From Spiroplasma chrysopicola DF-1 (GTDB lineage Bacteria; Bacillota_I; Bacilli_A; Mycoplasmatales; Mycoplasmataceae), in assembly GCF_000400935.1 (NCBI RefSeq), contig NC_021280.1, positions 806,001 to 870,000 of the forward strand: a DNA stretch of 64,000 nt. The letters are read 5' to 3'. The position numbers were made by a program, and so were the translations under genes. Positions within the stretch are counted from its first letter, which is position 1. Each line of letters opens with the position of its first letter. The notes under the pieces were generated by a model. That model did no database searches. It saw only the letters and a list, made by a program, of their open reading frames with translations, and was not told the origin of the DNA. Shown in pieces: positions 1 through 12,360 of this stretch.

Positions 1-617
1 CCACTTGTTCCAATTCGACTAGCACCAGCCGCAATCATTTCCAGGGCATCTTCTTTTGTGCGAACTCCCCCAGCCGCTTTAACTTTAATCTGGTCACCAA
101 CCGTTGTAGCCATTAGTTTAACATCTTCAACTGTTGCTCCGCCTTTATTAAAGCCAGTTGAGGTTTTAACAAAATCCGCTCCAGCTTGTAAAACTATTTG
201 AGAAGCTAAGACAATTTCTTCTTTTGTTAATAAGCATGTTTCAATAATAACTTTTAAAACGTTATTTTTTAGCACCGCTTTACAATTAGCAATATCTGTT
301 CGCACTGTATTAAAGTCTTGTGATTTAAAAGCACTGATATTCATTACCATATCAATTTCATCGGCGCCATTTTCAAGCGCATTAGTAATTTCAAAAACTT
401 TTGTTGGGGTTGTATTTGCGCCTAATGGGAAACCAATTACAGTGCAAACTTTAACATCACTATTTTTTAATAATGTTGCTGCTAACTTAACATATGTTGG
501 ATTAATACAAACCGAAGCAAAATCAAATTTTAGTGCCTCTTTACATAAAATATTAATTTCTTTGGCGGTTGCTTCTGGTTTAAGTAGGGTATGGTCAATA
601 TATTTATTTAATTTCAT
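1..617 (-). CDS. deoC: Deoxyribose-phosphate aldolase, 3' end outside window
   Basis: Class I aldolase that splits 2-deoxyribose 5-phosphate into acetaldehyde and glyceraldehyde 3-phosphate, in deoxynucleoside salvage. The visible part (about 205 residues) begins [16 protein letters not shown] and contains the Schiff-base lysine motif VKTSTGF and the later KAAGGVRT segment; only the C-terminal end is cut off by the window edge. Its ATG lies inside the last 14 bases of the upstream oxidoreductase gene, so the two are translationally coupled. Family assignment is firm. Confidence 0.95.
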   Translation of the reverse strand, partial: MKLNKYIDHTLLKPEATAKEINILCKEALKFDFASVCINPTYVKLAATLLKNSDVKVCTVIGFPLGANTTPTKVFEITNALENGADEIDMVMNISAFKSQDFNTVRTDIANCKAVLKNNVLKVIIETCLLTKEEIVLASQIVLQAGADFVKTSTGFNKGGATVEDVKLMATTVGDQIKVKAAGGVRTKEDALEMIAAGASRIGTS

Positions 618-1599
618 TAATAAATTCTCCTTGCTGATTTTGATTGCGGTCAATAGCTTCCAATGCTGCGATTGCATTAATTGTTAAATCTAGTAACCGT
701 TCCATTTCTTTAAAATTATTTGTATTAATAAGACTAAGAAAAGCATTTAATTCATATACCATTTTATTAGTACTACTAGATGATGTTGTTAAATATTGAT
801 AATCATCTTGCTCTCGGCTATGGAGAGCTAAGTTATTAAGGCTAGTTAAATTATTAAAAGTAATTGTATAATCATAACTTAAAATTTCACTATCATTTTT
901 ACCATTTGTTGCCTTTGAACAAACGATACTTGTAAAAATATTATTTTGATGACGTAATAAAACAATATTATTGATATCAACACCATTTTTTAACTTATGA
1001 CTCATGGCTTTAACTTCTTTAATCGGGCCAAATAATGCCCCTGCTAACTCAACAGGATAAATTAAGGCATCATATAATGAACCTCGTCCTAATATTTCAT
1101 CAAAAATTGATGGATATTCATCATTTAAGACATCTTTCATCCGGCTCGAATATTTACTCCAGTTAAAATTAGCTAAAAATGGTTTAATTTCATCAACGGT
1201 TTTTTTTAAAATTTGAAACTCAGGTAAATGAATTGGTTTAAAGGCCTCCATTAAAATAACATTATTCATTAAAGCAATATTTTTTAAATCAATAATTTCA
1301 TTTTGTAAAAAAGTTGCTGGTTTTTCCAGTAAAACATGTTTTTGTTGTTGTAAAAAATACTTTGCTTGCTGATAATGTAACCCATTTGGTGAGGCAATGT
1401 AAATTATATCAATGTAATCTAACATTTCCTCAAAATTATCAACCATTCGGACTTGTAAATTATTTTTTAAACTGAAAATTTTTGCTTTATCTAAACTACG
1501 CGAATAAAGACAAGTAAATTCAACTTCCTTATTTTCCCGGCAGGCATTAATAAACTCACTAACGATCATCCCAGTTCCAATTGTGCCAATTCTTAACAT
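604..1599 (-). CDS. Gfo/Idh/MocA-family oxidoreductase
   Basis: NAD(P)-dependent sugar or polyol dehydrogenase-like protein, 331 aa. The N-terminus has a Rossmann fingerprint (IGTIGTGMI, residues about 4-12) and the family EKP signature (LLEKPATF) near residue 93, followed by the usual C-terminal substrate domain. GAGGTGATAAA before the ATG is a good ribosome site. The stop overlaps the deoC start by 14 bases, so it is probably first in an operon with deoC. The substrate cannot be told from sequence. Confidence 0.85.
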   Translation of the reverse strand: MLRIGTIGTGMIVSEFINACRENKEVEFTCLYSRSLDKAKIFSLKNNLQVRMVDNFEEMLDYIDIIYIASPNGLHYQQAKYFLQQQKHVLLEKPATFLQNEIIDLKNIALMNNVILMEAFKPIHLPEFQILKKTVDEIKPFLANFNWSKYSSRMKDVLNDEYPSIFDEILGRGSLYDALIYPVELAGALFGPIKEVKAMSHKLKNGVDINNIVLLRHQNNIFTSIVCSKATNGKNDSEILSYDYTITFNNLTSLNNLALHSREQDDYQYLTTSSSSTNKMVYELNAFLSLINTNNFKEMERLLDLTINAIAALEAIDRNQNQQGEFINEIK

Positions 1600-1629
1600 T
1601 TTATCACCTCAAATAATCCTGGTAATTTC

Positions 1630-2208
1630 TTATTCTTTTATTTTACTCTCTGTGTCATCTAAAAAGGGATTTGCATTAGGGCTTTTACTTTTAACGCTAG
1701 TAAAGGGTGAATCATTTTTCGTTTTTAATTGTGTTTCTTCTCAATCAGCTGAATCTTTTCACGCTTTTTTAACTAAAAAGATTTTTTCTTCTACTCTAAC
1801 AATCGATTCTAAAATTGAAATAGCAATTGATAAAACGAACACGATTGGAAATCAAACATATCAAAAAATAAGAATTCCAGTTTGATTTAAAATATTGGTA
1901 TTTGCCAAAATTAAATAAAATAAGGTTATTCCAAAAATAATATACTGGCCAATATAGAAAATTTGCATATAAACCAAGTGTTTTTTTGTTAATTGAAATG
2001 TTGTTTTATTTAATTCATGAATCCGAACAACATGATAAATAACAAATAAAACAATTCCAAAGCCAACTAAAACATAACAAATTTTATAAGTAGTTGCTGG
2101 GTCAAGGCTAATTTTATTAATTCCTAAAACCAAAAATACCAATAATAATGCTGTATATAAAATAATATTAGCTATACTAACAATTGATTTAATACTTAGT
2201 GATTTCAT
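1630..2208 (-). CDS. Multi-pass membrane protein, unknown function
   Basis: 192-aa protein when UGA is read as Trp (a standard-code reading stops early at 1861). About four hydrophobic segments fill residues 8-140, followed by a charged cytoplasmic tail of about 50 residues rich in Lys, Ser and Asp. AAAGGAGC lies a short distance before the ATG. It sits between rsmE and the oxidoreductase. I do not recognise the family. Confidence 0.7.
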
Positions 2209-2223
2209 CTTCTTCTGCTCCTT

Positions 2224-2940
2224 TTATAACTCTTTTTGATAAAGAATGGCGCTTAAAACTGCTAAACTTGCTGTTTCCGCCCGCAAAATACGAGATCCTA
2301 AAGAAACATTATCAAAACCTAGCTTTTGTAATTGATCAATTTCTTTAGGCGTTAAGCCCCCTTCTGGCCCAATCACAAAAGTAATTGTCTTGCCTGGTTT
2401 TGATAATACGTCATGTAGTCGAGCTCCTAAACTTGCATTTTCATAACAAACAAAATTAATTTTCCCACAAAATTTCTTAATTTCCGCCAGTTTATTCGTA
2501 ATTGGAAAAACTGTTGGAATTTCATTACGGTAAGACTGTTCACTAGCTTCTTTACAGATCTTTTGTCAGCGGGCTAATTTGTTAGTGCTATTTTCATTCT
2601 TTAATTGTACCACAGAACGTTCAAACTTAAATGGAACAATTACACTAACGCCTAATTCTGTTGCCTTCTGCAATAAAAAATCTCATTTTGGCCCCCGAAT
2701 TAAGCCGGCAATTAAAGTTATTTTAACTGGTGATTCATGTTTTGATAATAGCGGTTGAACTAACATAATTGTAATAGAGTTATTATCATAGTTAACAGCC
2801 GCTTCATAATGTTGACCATCAAAAATACAAATTAAATGTTCTCCTTGACGAAATTTTAAAACTGTTTTGATTTGTTTTAAATCATCTTGTTCTAAGGTAA
2901 AAAAAGTACCATCAAAATTTTGGGCAAAAAAGCGATGCAT
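2224..2940 (-). CDS. rsmE: 16S rRNA (uracil1498-N3)-methyltransferase RsmE
   Basis: SPOUT-fold methyltransferase that modifies U1498 of 16S rRNA, 238 aa, the normal family length. The N-terminal PUA-like part starts MHRFFAQ; the C-terminal SPOUT knot shows IGPEGGLTPKE and then LGSRILRAETAS, the SAM-binding signatures. Its start lies 3 bases after the coaE stop, so the two are probably co-transcribed. Confidence 0.93.
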
Positions 2941-2943
2941 TAA

Positions 2944-3516
2944 TTATTTCCTTCCCATCTTGACCATTATCTGGTCAATTTCATTGCATAGTTCTTGTTC
3001 AAAAGTATTATTTATTATTTTAAAATCATATTTTTCTCTAGTAAATAATTCTTCTTGAATTGCTAATAATGAATTAATTTCCTCTGTTGTTCAAGTAGTA
3101 TTTCGCTCTTTAACTCTTTTAAACAAAATTTCCGGTGGCGCAGTAATAAAAATCTTATAATCAAGGACTATCTTTAAATTCTTAAATGCTACTGCCTCAA
3201 TTACAATATTTTGATTTTGCCTAGCAGTAATTATTTCCTTAATTTTATTACCCACCAAGGGTCATAAAAAATCACGAATCTTTTCATTGGCATTTTGGTT
3301 AATAAATAATAATTGACGAAGTTGTGTTTTATCATAACTTTGTTCAGTAATTACTTGTGGATAATGTTTAGCAAAAAAATCCATTGTTGCTTTACTAGCC
3401 ATGATTGTTTGCGCAATTTGATCAGCTGATAAATAATGATAATGATAATTCTCAGCAAGATAGTGACATAAAGTTGATTTTCCAGCCCCAATTGGTCCAT
3501 ATACCCCAATAATCAT
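2944..3516 (-). CDS. coaE: Dephospho-CoA kinase
   Basis: Last step of coenzyme A synthesis, phosphorylating dephospho-CoA with ATP. The protein is 190 aa, beginning MIIGVYGPIGAGKST, which contains the P-loop. I chose the ATG at 3516 because AAAGGGTT lies before it and the P-loop then sits at residues 7-15 as in the family; a longer reading from 3624 adds 36 unrelated residues. The gene ends just before rsmE. Confidence 0.93.
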
Positions 3517-3529
3517 TTCATAACCCTTT

Positions 3530-4219
3530 CTAATTAATTTGTAATAAATTATCAGCAACAATTTTATTAAATATTGCTTGCGCAACTGCGCTAGTTTCTT
3601 GTTCAGTATAGTGAATACCATCATAGTTTTGATAATCTTCTTGATGGGGATTTGCTGTTAATTGTAAATTAACAACCCCAACTTGTTCATTAGCAAAATG
3701 TTCTTCAAAAATAGCTGGAAAATTTGTTAATAATTCCCCTTCTGTTTTGGTAACAACTTTGGGAGGGCAAATAATTAACTCCTGATATTTTTGACTACCC
3801 TCACTGCTGCCTACCAAACTTGCCATTTGTTTTAATAACTTTGATAAATTATCAACAATTGTTTTAATAATATCTATATTTTTTTCACCGGTCATTTTTT
3901 GATAGGCATCTTCGCCAAAAAAGTCATTGGTTCCTAAAAAAACGATAAAAAGATCAAAATTACCAGCCTGTTGATATAATTTTGTTACTTGCGCTTGGCC
4001 ATTATCTTGGGGAAAACCAAAATCAATCCGTGGAGGAACAATTGTCCGCCCTGGTCAAGCATTAATAACTAAAGTAATTTCATAGTCTTGATAGTACTTT
4101 TGTAAGAAGTTTTTTAATTTTGCTGGCCAATTATCCCTTTGGGCCATTTGACCACGTCCCATTGGTAAATATCCAAAGGTTAAGGAATCACCTAAAATAG
4201 CTATTTTTTTCTGTTTCAT
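3530..4219 (-). CDS. SGNH/GDSL-type hydrolase
   Basis: Predicted esterase of the SGNH superfamily, 229 aa. It has block I (GDSLTFG, residues about 10-16, nucleophile Ser), block III (GTNDFFG) and block V (DGIHYTEQ, catalytic Asp and His). There is no signal peptide, so it is probably cytoplasmic. One UGA Trp codon interrupts a standard-code reading. Its stop is 13 bases before the coaE start. The natural ester substrate is unknown. Confidence 0.85.
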
Positions 4220-4234
4220 TATTTTTTCTTCTTT

Positions 4235-4591
4235 CTATTTTATTTTAACACTAATTATTTTTTCAAAAAAATTAATTATTCATGCCAACCCAAATAATCC
4301 TTTGACCATATTATCAAGGCTTTGGTGAGCTTTTAAATAACCAACAAAAGTGTAGCAAATAAAAAAAATAGTAATTAATCACGAGAGTAAAATTCAAAGG
4401 ATTAATAATAAGATAATAATAAATCATTCATAAGGTCCTTGTTCTAACTTATCAGTTAGTTGCTTGGCTGAACGATATTTCGCATAAAAATAACCAGCTG
4501 GTCAAGATAAAAAATATCATACATATAGTAATGGTAAAAATAAAATAAATAAAATAATTTTAAAAAATGTTACTTCTTTTTGGTTTGGCAT
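4235..4591 (-). CDS. Small membrane protein, unknown
   Basis: 118-aa protein with two or three hydrophobic segments (residues about 10-30, 55-85 and possibly 98-112), too rich in UGA Trp codons to appear as an open frame under the standard code. A strong GGGAGGA site precedes the ATG. It ends 15 bases before the SGNH hydrolase start, so it is probably co-transcribed with it. No family recognised. Confidence 0.65.
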
Positions 4592-4643
4592 TACCCTAAT
4601 CCTCCTCCCAAATAGTTGTTAATAATTAACTTTTTTACAAATC

Positions 4644-5294
4644 TTAGTAATATAATTTCCGTAAAGCATAAGCAACTGGGGGATAAATTAATATTGCTAA
4701 TATTAATTCTGGCAAAAAATTTGTTGCTAAAATAATTCAAGTAAAAGCTTTAAAAAAACTTTGTTGATCAGGATTAGTATATATTAGCGGTCCTAAAAAA
4801 TACATAAATGATAAAACAAAAAAAGTATTTAAGATTGTCGCTGTTGCAGCCACAATTACATCATAAATTTTATAAGAATAGCGCGTTAATCATGTTATTT
4901 TTGCTAACTGACTATTAAGCGCTTTTTGTTCTCTTTTTACAGCTGAATAATTTAACAACTGTGCTAAAGTTCCAACCATTACCCCCATTAATAAACGTGG
5001 AACAACGGAAAATAATGGATTAACAAAAATAAAAGCAGTTATATCTGGAAAAACTAGAACCTTTAAAAAAGATGACAAACCAAAGATTAAACCATAAATT
5101 GTTCCGGCAATAATTAAATTAACGCCAGCTGTTAAAAATAAAGCATACGTTCCTATTAAAAATAGAATGTGAACTAAAGTTAAAGCAACAGGACCAATCA
5201 TAATATACCCTAGTTGTGGAACAAAAGTAAATAGTAAAAAAATTGCAATAAGAATGCTATTGATTGTAATTACTCTTGTTGTCAATTTGCGCAT
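4644..5294 (-). CDS. ECF-transporter S-component-like membrane protein
   Basis: 216-aa integral membrane protein with about six helices. Its length, helix spacing and Gly/Pro-containing loops resemble substrate-binding S components of energy-coupling-factor vitamin transporters. No ECF ATPase or T component lies nearby, as is usual for group II systems. The start at 5294 follows GAAAGAGGGG. It lies inside the 3' end of hpt's transcription direction and is probably co-transcribed. Substrate unknown; other multi-pass families remain possible. Confidence 0.55.
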
Positions 5295-5316
5295 AATAGC
5301 CCCTCTTTCGTTTATA

Positions 5317-5898
5317 TTATTTTTCTCAAGTTCAAGTTTTGATTTTCTCAACATTAGCAATTGCAACGTATGGTAAATTACGCAAACGTTCTTCATAATC
5401 TAAACCAAAACCGATTAAAAAAGCCGCTGGTACATCAAAACCATATCAATCAACTGTTAAGTCAACTTTACGACCTGATTTTTTATCCAATAAAGTAACA
5501 ACTTTAACAGTCCGTGCTCCTTTTCCAAGTAAATAATCTTTGACTAACTTAATTGTCTTACCACTATCAATGATATCTTCAACAAGCAGAACATCACGAT
5601 CATTGACATCTGCTACTAAATCAAACATTATTTCTGGATTTAAATTACCAGCCACACCCCCACCATAGGATGAAACTGTCATATATTCTGTTTCAACTTC
5701 AATTTCTAAATCTAATAGCAACATTGCCATAAACGGAATGCAACCTTTTAATAATCCTAAACAGATAACCGTATTATCTTTATTGTGCTGGGAATTTTCT
5801 TGATAATATTGATTAACAACTTGAGCTAATTCTTTACACTTAGCAGTAATATCTTTACGTGTATATAAAACTTCTTTAACTAATGGATGAATTTTCAT
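5317..5898 (-). CDS. hpt: Hypoxanthine phosphoribosyltransferase
   Basis: Purine salvage enzyme making IMP (and GMP) from hypoxanthine (guanine) and PRPP, 193 aa. The PRPP loop VEDIIDSGKT is at residues 106-115, and the flexible-loop region SSYGGG is near residues 76-81. AAAAGAGG precedes the ATG. The end extends past two UGA codons to a TAA at 5317. Mollicutes rely on salvage for purines, which fits. Confidence 0.93.
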
Positions 5899-6058
5899 TT
5901 TTTACCTCTTTTATCAACTATTGTGTTTATTATATCTAAAATATTAAATTTTTTTAATTGAAATTACGAAAAACTTATTAATTATTAAAAAGAAAAAGAT
6001 ATAATAATAAAGATATTAGCAAGGGAAATATTAATATTAAAATAAAAAGGTGGGAAAC

Positions 6059-6799
6059 ATGTCAATATTTTTTATACAACTTAGTACTGAACTACTTGGA
6101 ACAGCTATTTTAGTTTTATTAGGAAATGGCGTTGTCGCAAATACTCTTTTAAAAAAAACAAAGGGAAATAATCAAGGTTTTCTAGCAATAACAGCCGGGT
6201 GAGGATTTGCAACATTTTTAGGAGTCTTAGTCGCTAGTTTATTAAACGGCGCAGCACAGTTAAACCCTGCTGTTACAATTGCTGTTATCATTCAACAAAC
6301 ATGGTTTATTGAACATGGATGATTTTTACTCCCAGCAATATTAATTGGCCAAATTCTTGGCGCAATAATTGCACAACTAATTGTTGATACAATTTATTGA
6401 AAGCATATTAAAGATACTGTTACAGATAATCCTGATTTTGTTTTAGCAATCCATTCCACAATTCCTACTTATCAAAATAAGTTTCTGAATTTTTTTACCG
6501 AAATGATTGGAGCTGCTTTATTAGTATTAGTAATTTTAGTTTTATCAGAACAAGATTCAAAAACAATTCATAATTTAGCTCCGTTATTTGTTGGATTCAC
6601 TGTTTTTGCCATTGGCTTAGGAATTGGTGGACCAACTGGTTATGCTATTAATCCGGTTCGAGATCTTATTCCTCGAATTATTTATACTTTTTTACCGCTA
6701 AAAGAAAAAAATAAGGCACAATGAAATTATAGTTGAATCCCTGTTTTAGCCCCAATTACTGGAGGAATTATTGTTAGTTTAATTTTCTGAGCATTATAG
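6059..6799 (+). CDS. glpF: Glycerol facilitator / aquaporin (MIP family)
   Basis: Six-helix channel of 246 aa. The first half has the canonical NPA motif (AQLNPAV); the second is NPVRD, where the Asp after Arg is the mark of glycerol-conducting members, while Ala to Val is unusual but seen in aquaglyceroporins. AAGGTGGG precedes the ATG. It converges with eno; the terminator between them is split by IS copy 1. Role: glycerol entry, an inference from family. Confidence 0.88.
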
Positions 6800-6826
6800 T
6801 AAATTAAAAGGGTTAGGTACTTAGTT

Positions 6827-6893
6827 GAATACCTAAAATAAAATAGACACATAAAAAGTTACTTATGTGTCATAATTTTATTGAAAGGTATTC
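6827..6893 (+). promoter_or_regulatory. IS left-end long hairpin covering the transposase start region
   Basis: Three paired blocks make a 25-bp imperfect hairpin: GAATACCT with AGGTATTC, AATAAAAT with ATTTTATT, and GACACATAA (6846-6854) with TTATGTGTC (6863-6871). The Shine-Dalgarno-like GAAAGG lies in the 3' arm. A transcript entering from outside would carry both arms and could hide the site; one starting at the circle-junction promoter would lack the outer arm. The same sequence is in the other copies. Confidence 0.7.
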
Positions 6894-6900
6894 TTTTATT

Positions 6901-8076
6901 ATGGGAACAAAATGATTTACAAAAAACGAAAAACTTAATATTTTAAAATATTACAAAGAAAATGGTTGAGCAAAAACAATTAAAAAATTTGAAATTTCAA
7001 CACCAACTTTATCTCGTTGAAAAAAGGCAGTTAAAATTAGTGGAGAAAAAGCGTTAGAACCAGGAAATGGTCTACAATCTAAAGGAATTCGTCGACCAGG
7101 GCGTCCAAAAAATCTTAATTTTGAATTAATGACAAAAAAAGAATTAATTGAGTATATTGAAATGATTCAAGATGTAAAAAAGTCCTTGCCCAAATCGAAA
7201 AAGAAGAAATTTCAAACGATTTGGTCCTTAAAGAAAAAATACAAAATTAAATATTTATGCAAAATTTTAAATGTTTCTAGAGCTGGTTATTATAAATGAT
7301 TTAATGCTGGAATGAAACTTTTTAATAAATGGAATAATACAATTGCAAAAATAGTTAAAACGTTATTTCTAACTTTTAAGAAAATTTATGGATATAATAT
7401 GTTAACACTAATTATTAATAAACTATATAATTGAAATTTAAAACCTCATATTGTCTATAGATATATGAAAAATATGAATTTAAAATCAATTATTAGAATA
7501 AAAAAATTTAATTATAAATTATCTTCTGGTAACAAAAGACATGAAAATATCATGAATCAAGATTTTTCAACCACAGATATTAATCAAAAAATAGGAACAG
7601 ACATAACATATTTATTAACAAGCGACAAAACCTATTTTTTATCAATAGTAAAAGACTTTCATACTAATGAAATTTTGGACTACCAAATCAGTAATAATTT
7701 AGAAAAAGAATTTGTCTTTAAAAACATAATTAATTCTTGAGTAAAAGCTGGAAAGCCATCAACTTGAGTTCTACAATCAGATCAAGGTTTTCATTATACA
7801 AATTCTGATTATGAAAAATTATGCAATTATCTTGGAATTACGATTTCAATGTCCAGACGTGGAAACTCTTATGATAATGCCCATACAGAATCATGATTTG
7901 GTACTATGAAAACTGAATTTTTATATCATATAAAAAGAAAAAAACGAACAGCCAAATGAATTATTGAAAATCTACCTAAATATATCTATTTTTACAATAA
8001 TTTTAGACCACAAGCCAAATTAAAAGGAATGAGTCCTGTTCAATACAGAAAATCATCCCTTCAAGTAACTTTTTAA
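6901..8076 (+). CDS. IS3-family transposase, in-frame OrfAB fusion (copy 1)
   Basis: 391-aa DDE transposase with an N-terminal helix-turn-helix (about residues 6-50), a short coiled-coil-like stretch near residues 76-95, a Lys-rich joint, and an rve integrase core. Catalytic residues are D234 (GTDITY), D294 (QSDQG) and E330 (TESWFG), with the usual 35 residues between the last two. UGA is used repeatedly for Trp, so it is adapted to code 4. The tract A AAA AAG at codons about 92-94 is a -1 slippery heptamer; slipping would end in a short OrfA-like tail. Confidence 0.95.
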
Positions 8077-8145
8077 TTGTCTATTTTTCTTGACATATTC
8101 AAGTACCTAACCCTTTTCTTTAACAAATAACTGATTGTTTAAAAA

Positions 8146-9522
<1,377 letters not shown>

Positions 9523-9555
9523 TTCTATTTTTCTCCTTTTTAACCTAATAAATCT

Positions 9556-9584
9556 ATTATATTCCTTGTCTTTCAAATAGTAAA
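9556..9584 (-). promoter_or_regulatory. eno promoter
   Basis: On the minus strand TTTACT (9579-9584) and TATAAT (9556-9561) are separated by 17 bases, about 30 bases before the enolase ribosome site. The -10 is a perfect consensus match and the -35 matches 4 of 6. Confidence 0.7.
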
Positions 9585-9585
9585 T

Positions 9586-9620
9586 AAGTTATTTAAAAAA
9601 AGCATTTTTTTAAATAACTT
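9586..9620. terminator. Perfect 16-bp hairpin upstream of eno
   Basis: Arms of 16 bases (9586-9601 and 9605-9620) with loop GCA; the stem ends in A7/T7. It lies between the mgtA terminator and the eno -35 box and probably acts as a second terminator behind mgtA that insulates eno. Confidence 0.6.
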
Positions 9621-9634
9621 CGTCAAAAAAATAA

Positions 9635-9659
9635 AAAAGTTTAATTTAATTAAACTTTT
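9635..9659 (-). terminator. mgtA terminator
   Basis: Stem AAAAGTTTAA/TTAAACTTTT with a 5-base loop, followed on the minus strand by a T-rich run. It overlaps the last bases of mgtA. Confidence 0.7.
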
Positions 9660-12360
9660 ATAATCATTTTTTAAAGATTTTAATATAACCCATTTTGACT
9701 AACTGACTAAGTAGACAGTAACTTATAATTATGGCAATTACAATTCCAATAAATGAATATGGTGGTGAAACCATGCTCATATTTGCTCCTAAAACTGTAA
9801 ATGGTATTGTAAAGCCTATTGCACATAATAGTCCGGTCATGACATTAACTGGCCATGGTGAACGCGATTGAATAAATGGAATTTTTTCTGTTCGGAACAT
9901 TTGAACAACTAAAATTTGTGTTAATAGTCCTTCGATAAATCATCCGGCATTAAACATTGCTATTGCTGATGGGTCATCAACATGATTTTTAACATCATAG
10001 CCAATATATAAAACAGCAAAGGTCACAATATCAAAAATTGATGATACTGGGCCGTTAATTAAGGCAAATGGTAAAAAGTCTTTTGTGGTTCAACGCTGGG
10101 GTTTTGCTAAAAAGCTACTATCAACCCGATCAAAGGCAATCGCAAATTGGGAAATATCATATAATAGATTTTGGAATAATAATTGAACTGGCATCATTGG
10201 GGTAAATGGTAATCATGCTGAAGCAACTAAAACACTAAAGACATTACCAAATTGCGAAGCAATGGTAATTTTGATATATTTTAAAATATTACCAAAGACT
10301 TTTCGCCCTTCAACGATTCCTTCTTCAATTACATTTAAAGATTTTTCTAATAAAATTAAGTCTGATGCTTCTTTAACAATATCAGTGGCATTATCAACTG
10401 AAATTGCCACATCACTTTGGCGAAGAACTGGGGCATCATTAATTCCATCCCCCATATAACCAACAACATGGTTATTCATTTTTAAAGCTTTAATAACTTC
10501 AACTTTTTGAATTGGTGTTAATTTAACAAAAATGTTATTTTTTTCAACAATTTTTGCTAACTGTTCAGGGGTCATTTTTTCAATTTCACTTCCTGAAATT
10601 ACCCCTTTGATTTTTAAATTAATTCGTTTACAAATAGCGCGAGTTACTTGTTCATTATCCCCTGTTAAAATTTTCAAATCAACTCCATAATGGGCTAATG
10701 ATTTAATCATTCCCGCGGCTGATGCTTTTGGTGTATCTAGAAAACTAGCAAATCCACAGAAAATTAATTCTCCTTCAGCGCTATCAATAAAATCATCAGT
10801 TTTAGCCTGTAAATTTTTGTATGCTAATCCTAAAACACGTAAACCTTGTGAATTTTGATCATCAACAGTACTTTTGATCTGACGCATCATACTATCATCT
10901 AATGGCACTATTTTACCTTGATATTCAACATACTTACATGTACTTAGAATTTCTTCAACAGCTCCTTTACTAATGACAATTGATTCATCGTAAGCTGTTT
11001 TAACAATTATTGTTAAGCGACGACGGTGAAAATCAAAAGGAATTTCATGAATTTTTTGATAAGCATTAGTTGTAATAGTTAAATTATTTTTATCAATATA
11101 ATTTGTAATAGCTGAATCTAATGGATTACGAATTCCGGTTTGATAAAAGGCATTTAAATATAATAGTTTAAGCAAATGTTCATTATTTTTATTATCTAAA
11201 GTACGATAATCAACTAGTTCAATATTGTCATTTGTAATTGTCCCTGTTTTATCGGTACATAAAACATCAATTGCTCCTAAATTTTGAATTGCACTAAGAT
11301 TTTTAGTAATAATTTTTTGCTGGCTTAATTTTTTTGAACCACGGGCTAAATTTGATGTAACAATCATTGGCAACATTTCTGGTGTTAACCCAACCGCTAT
11401 TGAAATCGCAAAAACTAATGAAGTTGTTCAATCATTTTTTGTTAATCCATTTAAAACTAAAACAATTGGCACCATTACTAACATAAAAATAATTAATAAG
11501 AATGTTACTTTTTTAATTCCTTTGGCAAAACTAGTTTGCGGGCGGCGTTCAGAAATTGTTTCAGAAATTGATGAGAAATAAGTATTCTCTCCCGTAGCAA
11601 CAACAACTCCTAAAGCATTTCCTGAAACAACAGTTGTTCCCATTAGACAAATATTTTCAAAATCAATAAAATTATTTGTTTCCTGATAAAGATCTTGTTT
11701 TTGAACTGGTAAAGATTCTCCTGTTAAACTTGACTGATTAATTAATAAGTTATTACTTAAAATAACTCGCACATCAGCTGGGATAACATCACCAGTTGCT
11801 AAATGAATTAAATCTCCTGGAACTAATTCATTCGCGCTCATCTCTGTTCCATATTTAATAAATTCAAACTCATTATTACGATTAATTTCATTTGTTGTTA
11901 AATATGGTTCGCGAATGACAATCGTTTTTTTACTAATAAACTTTGTTAATTTTTTTGCAATTAAATTACCACGAATTGTTTGAATGTAAGTAAATGTTCC
12001 ACTTAATAAAATCATTCCTCCAACAATACAAGCTGCTACTAAATCAAAAATTGAAGGTTCATCTTCTGAAAAGTAACTATATAAACTGTAGGTAGTAATT
12101 AAAAGCAAAATGATATTAAACGGACTAAAATAACTTTTAAGAAATTCCCATCCCCAAGGAAACTTTTTTTCCTTAACTTCATTTTTACCATACTTGGCTT
12201 GACGATCTTGCACTTCTTTTTCGCTTAATCCATAACTGGCAATTTTAAATTCATTTAATAGTTCTTCTTGACTAGCTTTGGCATTTTTTCGAATTTGTTC
12301 TTCATAAGCATAAATATGCTTTTTCTTTTTATGTTTATGAAAGAAATTAGTTTTTCTCAT
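9658..12360 (-). CDS. mgtA: P-type Mg2+ transport ATPase, MgtA/MgtB type
   Basis: 900-aa P-type IIIB ATPase importing Mg2+ across the membrane; length matches MgtA (about 898). Visible: the TGES actuator loop (SSLTGESLPVQ), the phosphorylated Asp at residue 370 in TDKTGT, the nucleotide-domain loop LTGDNEQVTRAI, the hinge GDGINDAP, and membrane helices at the N-terminal third and the C-terminus. Several UGA Trp codons split it under the standard code. Start 12360 follows GAGGGAG. A structured leader with a small ORF lies upstream (12435-12540). Confidence 0.95.

Larger units (their letters stand above)
6826..8101 (+). mobile_element. IS3-family (IS150-like) element, copy 1, intact
   Basis: 1276 bp, bounded by 24-bp imperfect inverted ends (19 matches; outer TGAATA/TATTCA) and flanked by the direct repeat AGT (6823-6825 and 8102-8104). 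One transposase ORF fills it. The flanks are the two arms of a hairpin, left 6806-6819 and right near 8104-8117, so it is inserted in the loop of the glpF/eno terminator. It differs from copy 2 by at least one synonymous base (AAA versus AAG Lys in the codon near 7240). Confidence 0.97.
6806..8117. terminator. glpF/eno bidirectional terminator split by IS copy 1
   Basis: Joining the flanks with one AGT removed gives a 14-bp stem, AAAAGGGTTAGGTA against TACCTAACCCTTTT, with loop CTTAG. A-rich and T-rich outer arms suit termination in both directions between two convergent genes. The arms are now 1.28 kb apart, so the original hairpin can form poorly at best. Confidence 0.8.

Noticed and set aside
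1583-1885. Plus-strand 100-codon ORF
   Set aside because: It is antisense to the C-terminal tail of the membrane protein at 1630-2208 and has no ribosome site.
7465-7740. A 91-codon ORF repeated three times (also 46266-46541 and 59873-60148)
   Set aside because: It is an internal piece of the IS transposase between an internal Met and a UGA Trp codon, not a separate gene.
8090-8120. Outward promoter from the IS right end into flanking DNA
   Set aside because: TTGACA is present, but I see no -10 at 16-18 bp in the flanks of the intact copies; it works on paper only at the circle junction.
9658-12360. mgtA, infB, nusA, dnaE, ackA and others seem split into fragments
   Set aside because: The breaks are all UGA codons in frame. 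Reading UGA as Trp restores full-length proteins, so these are not pseudogenes.
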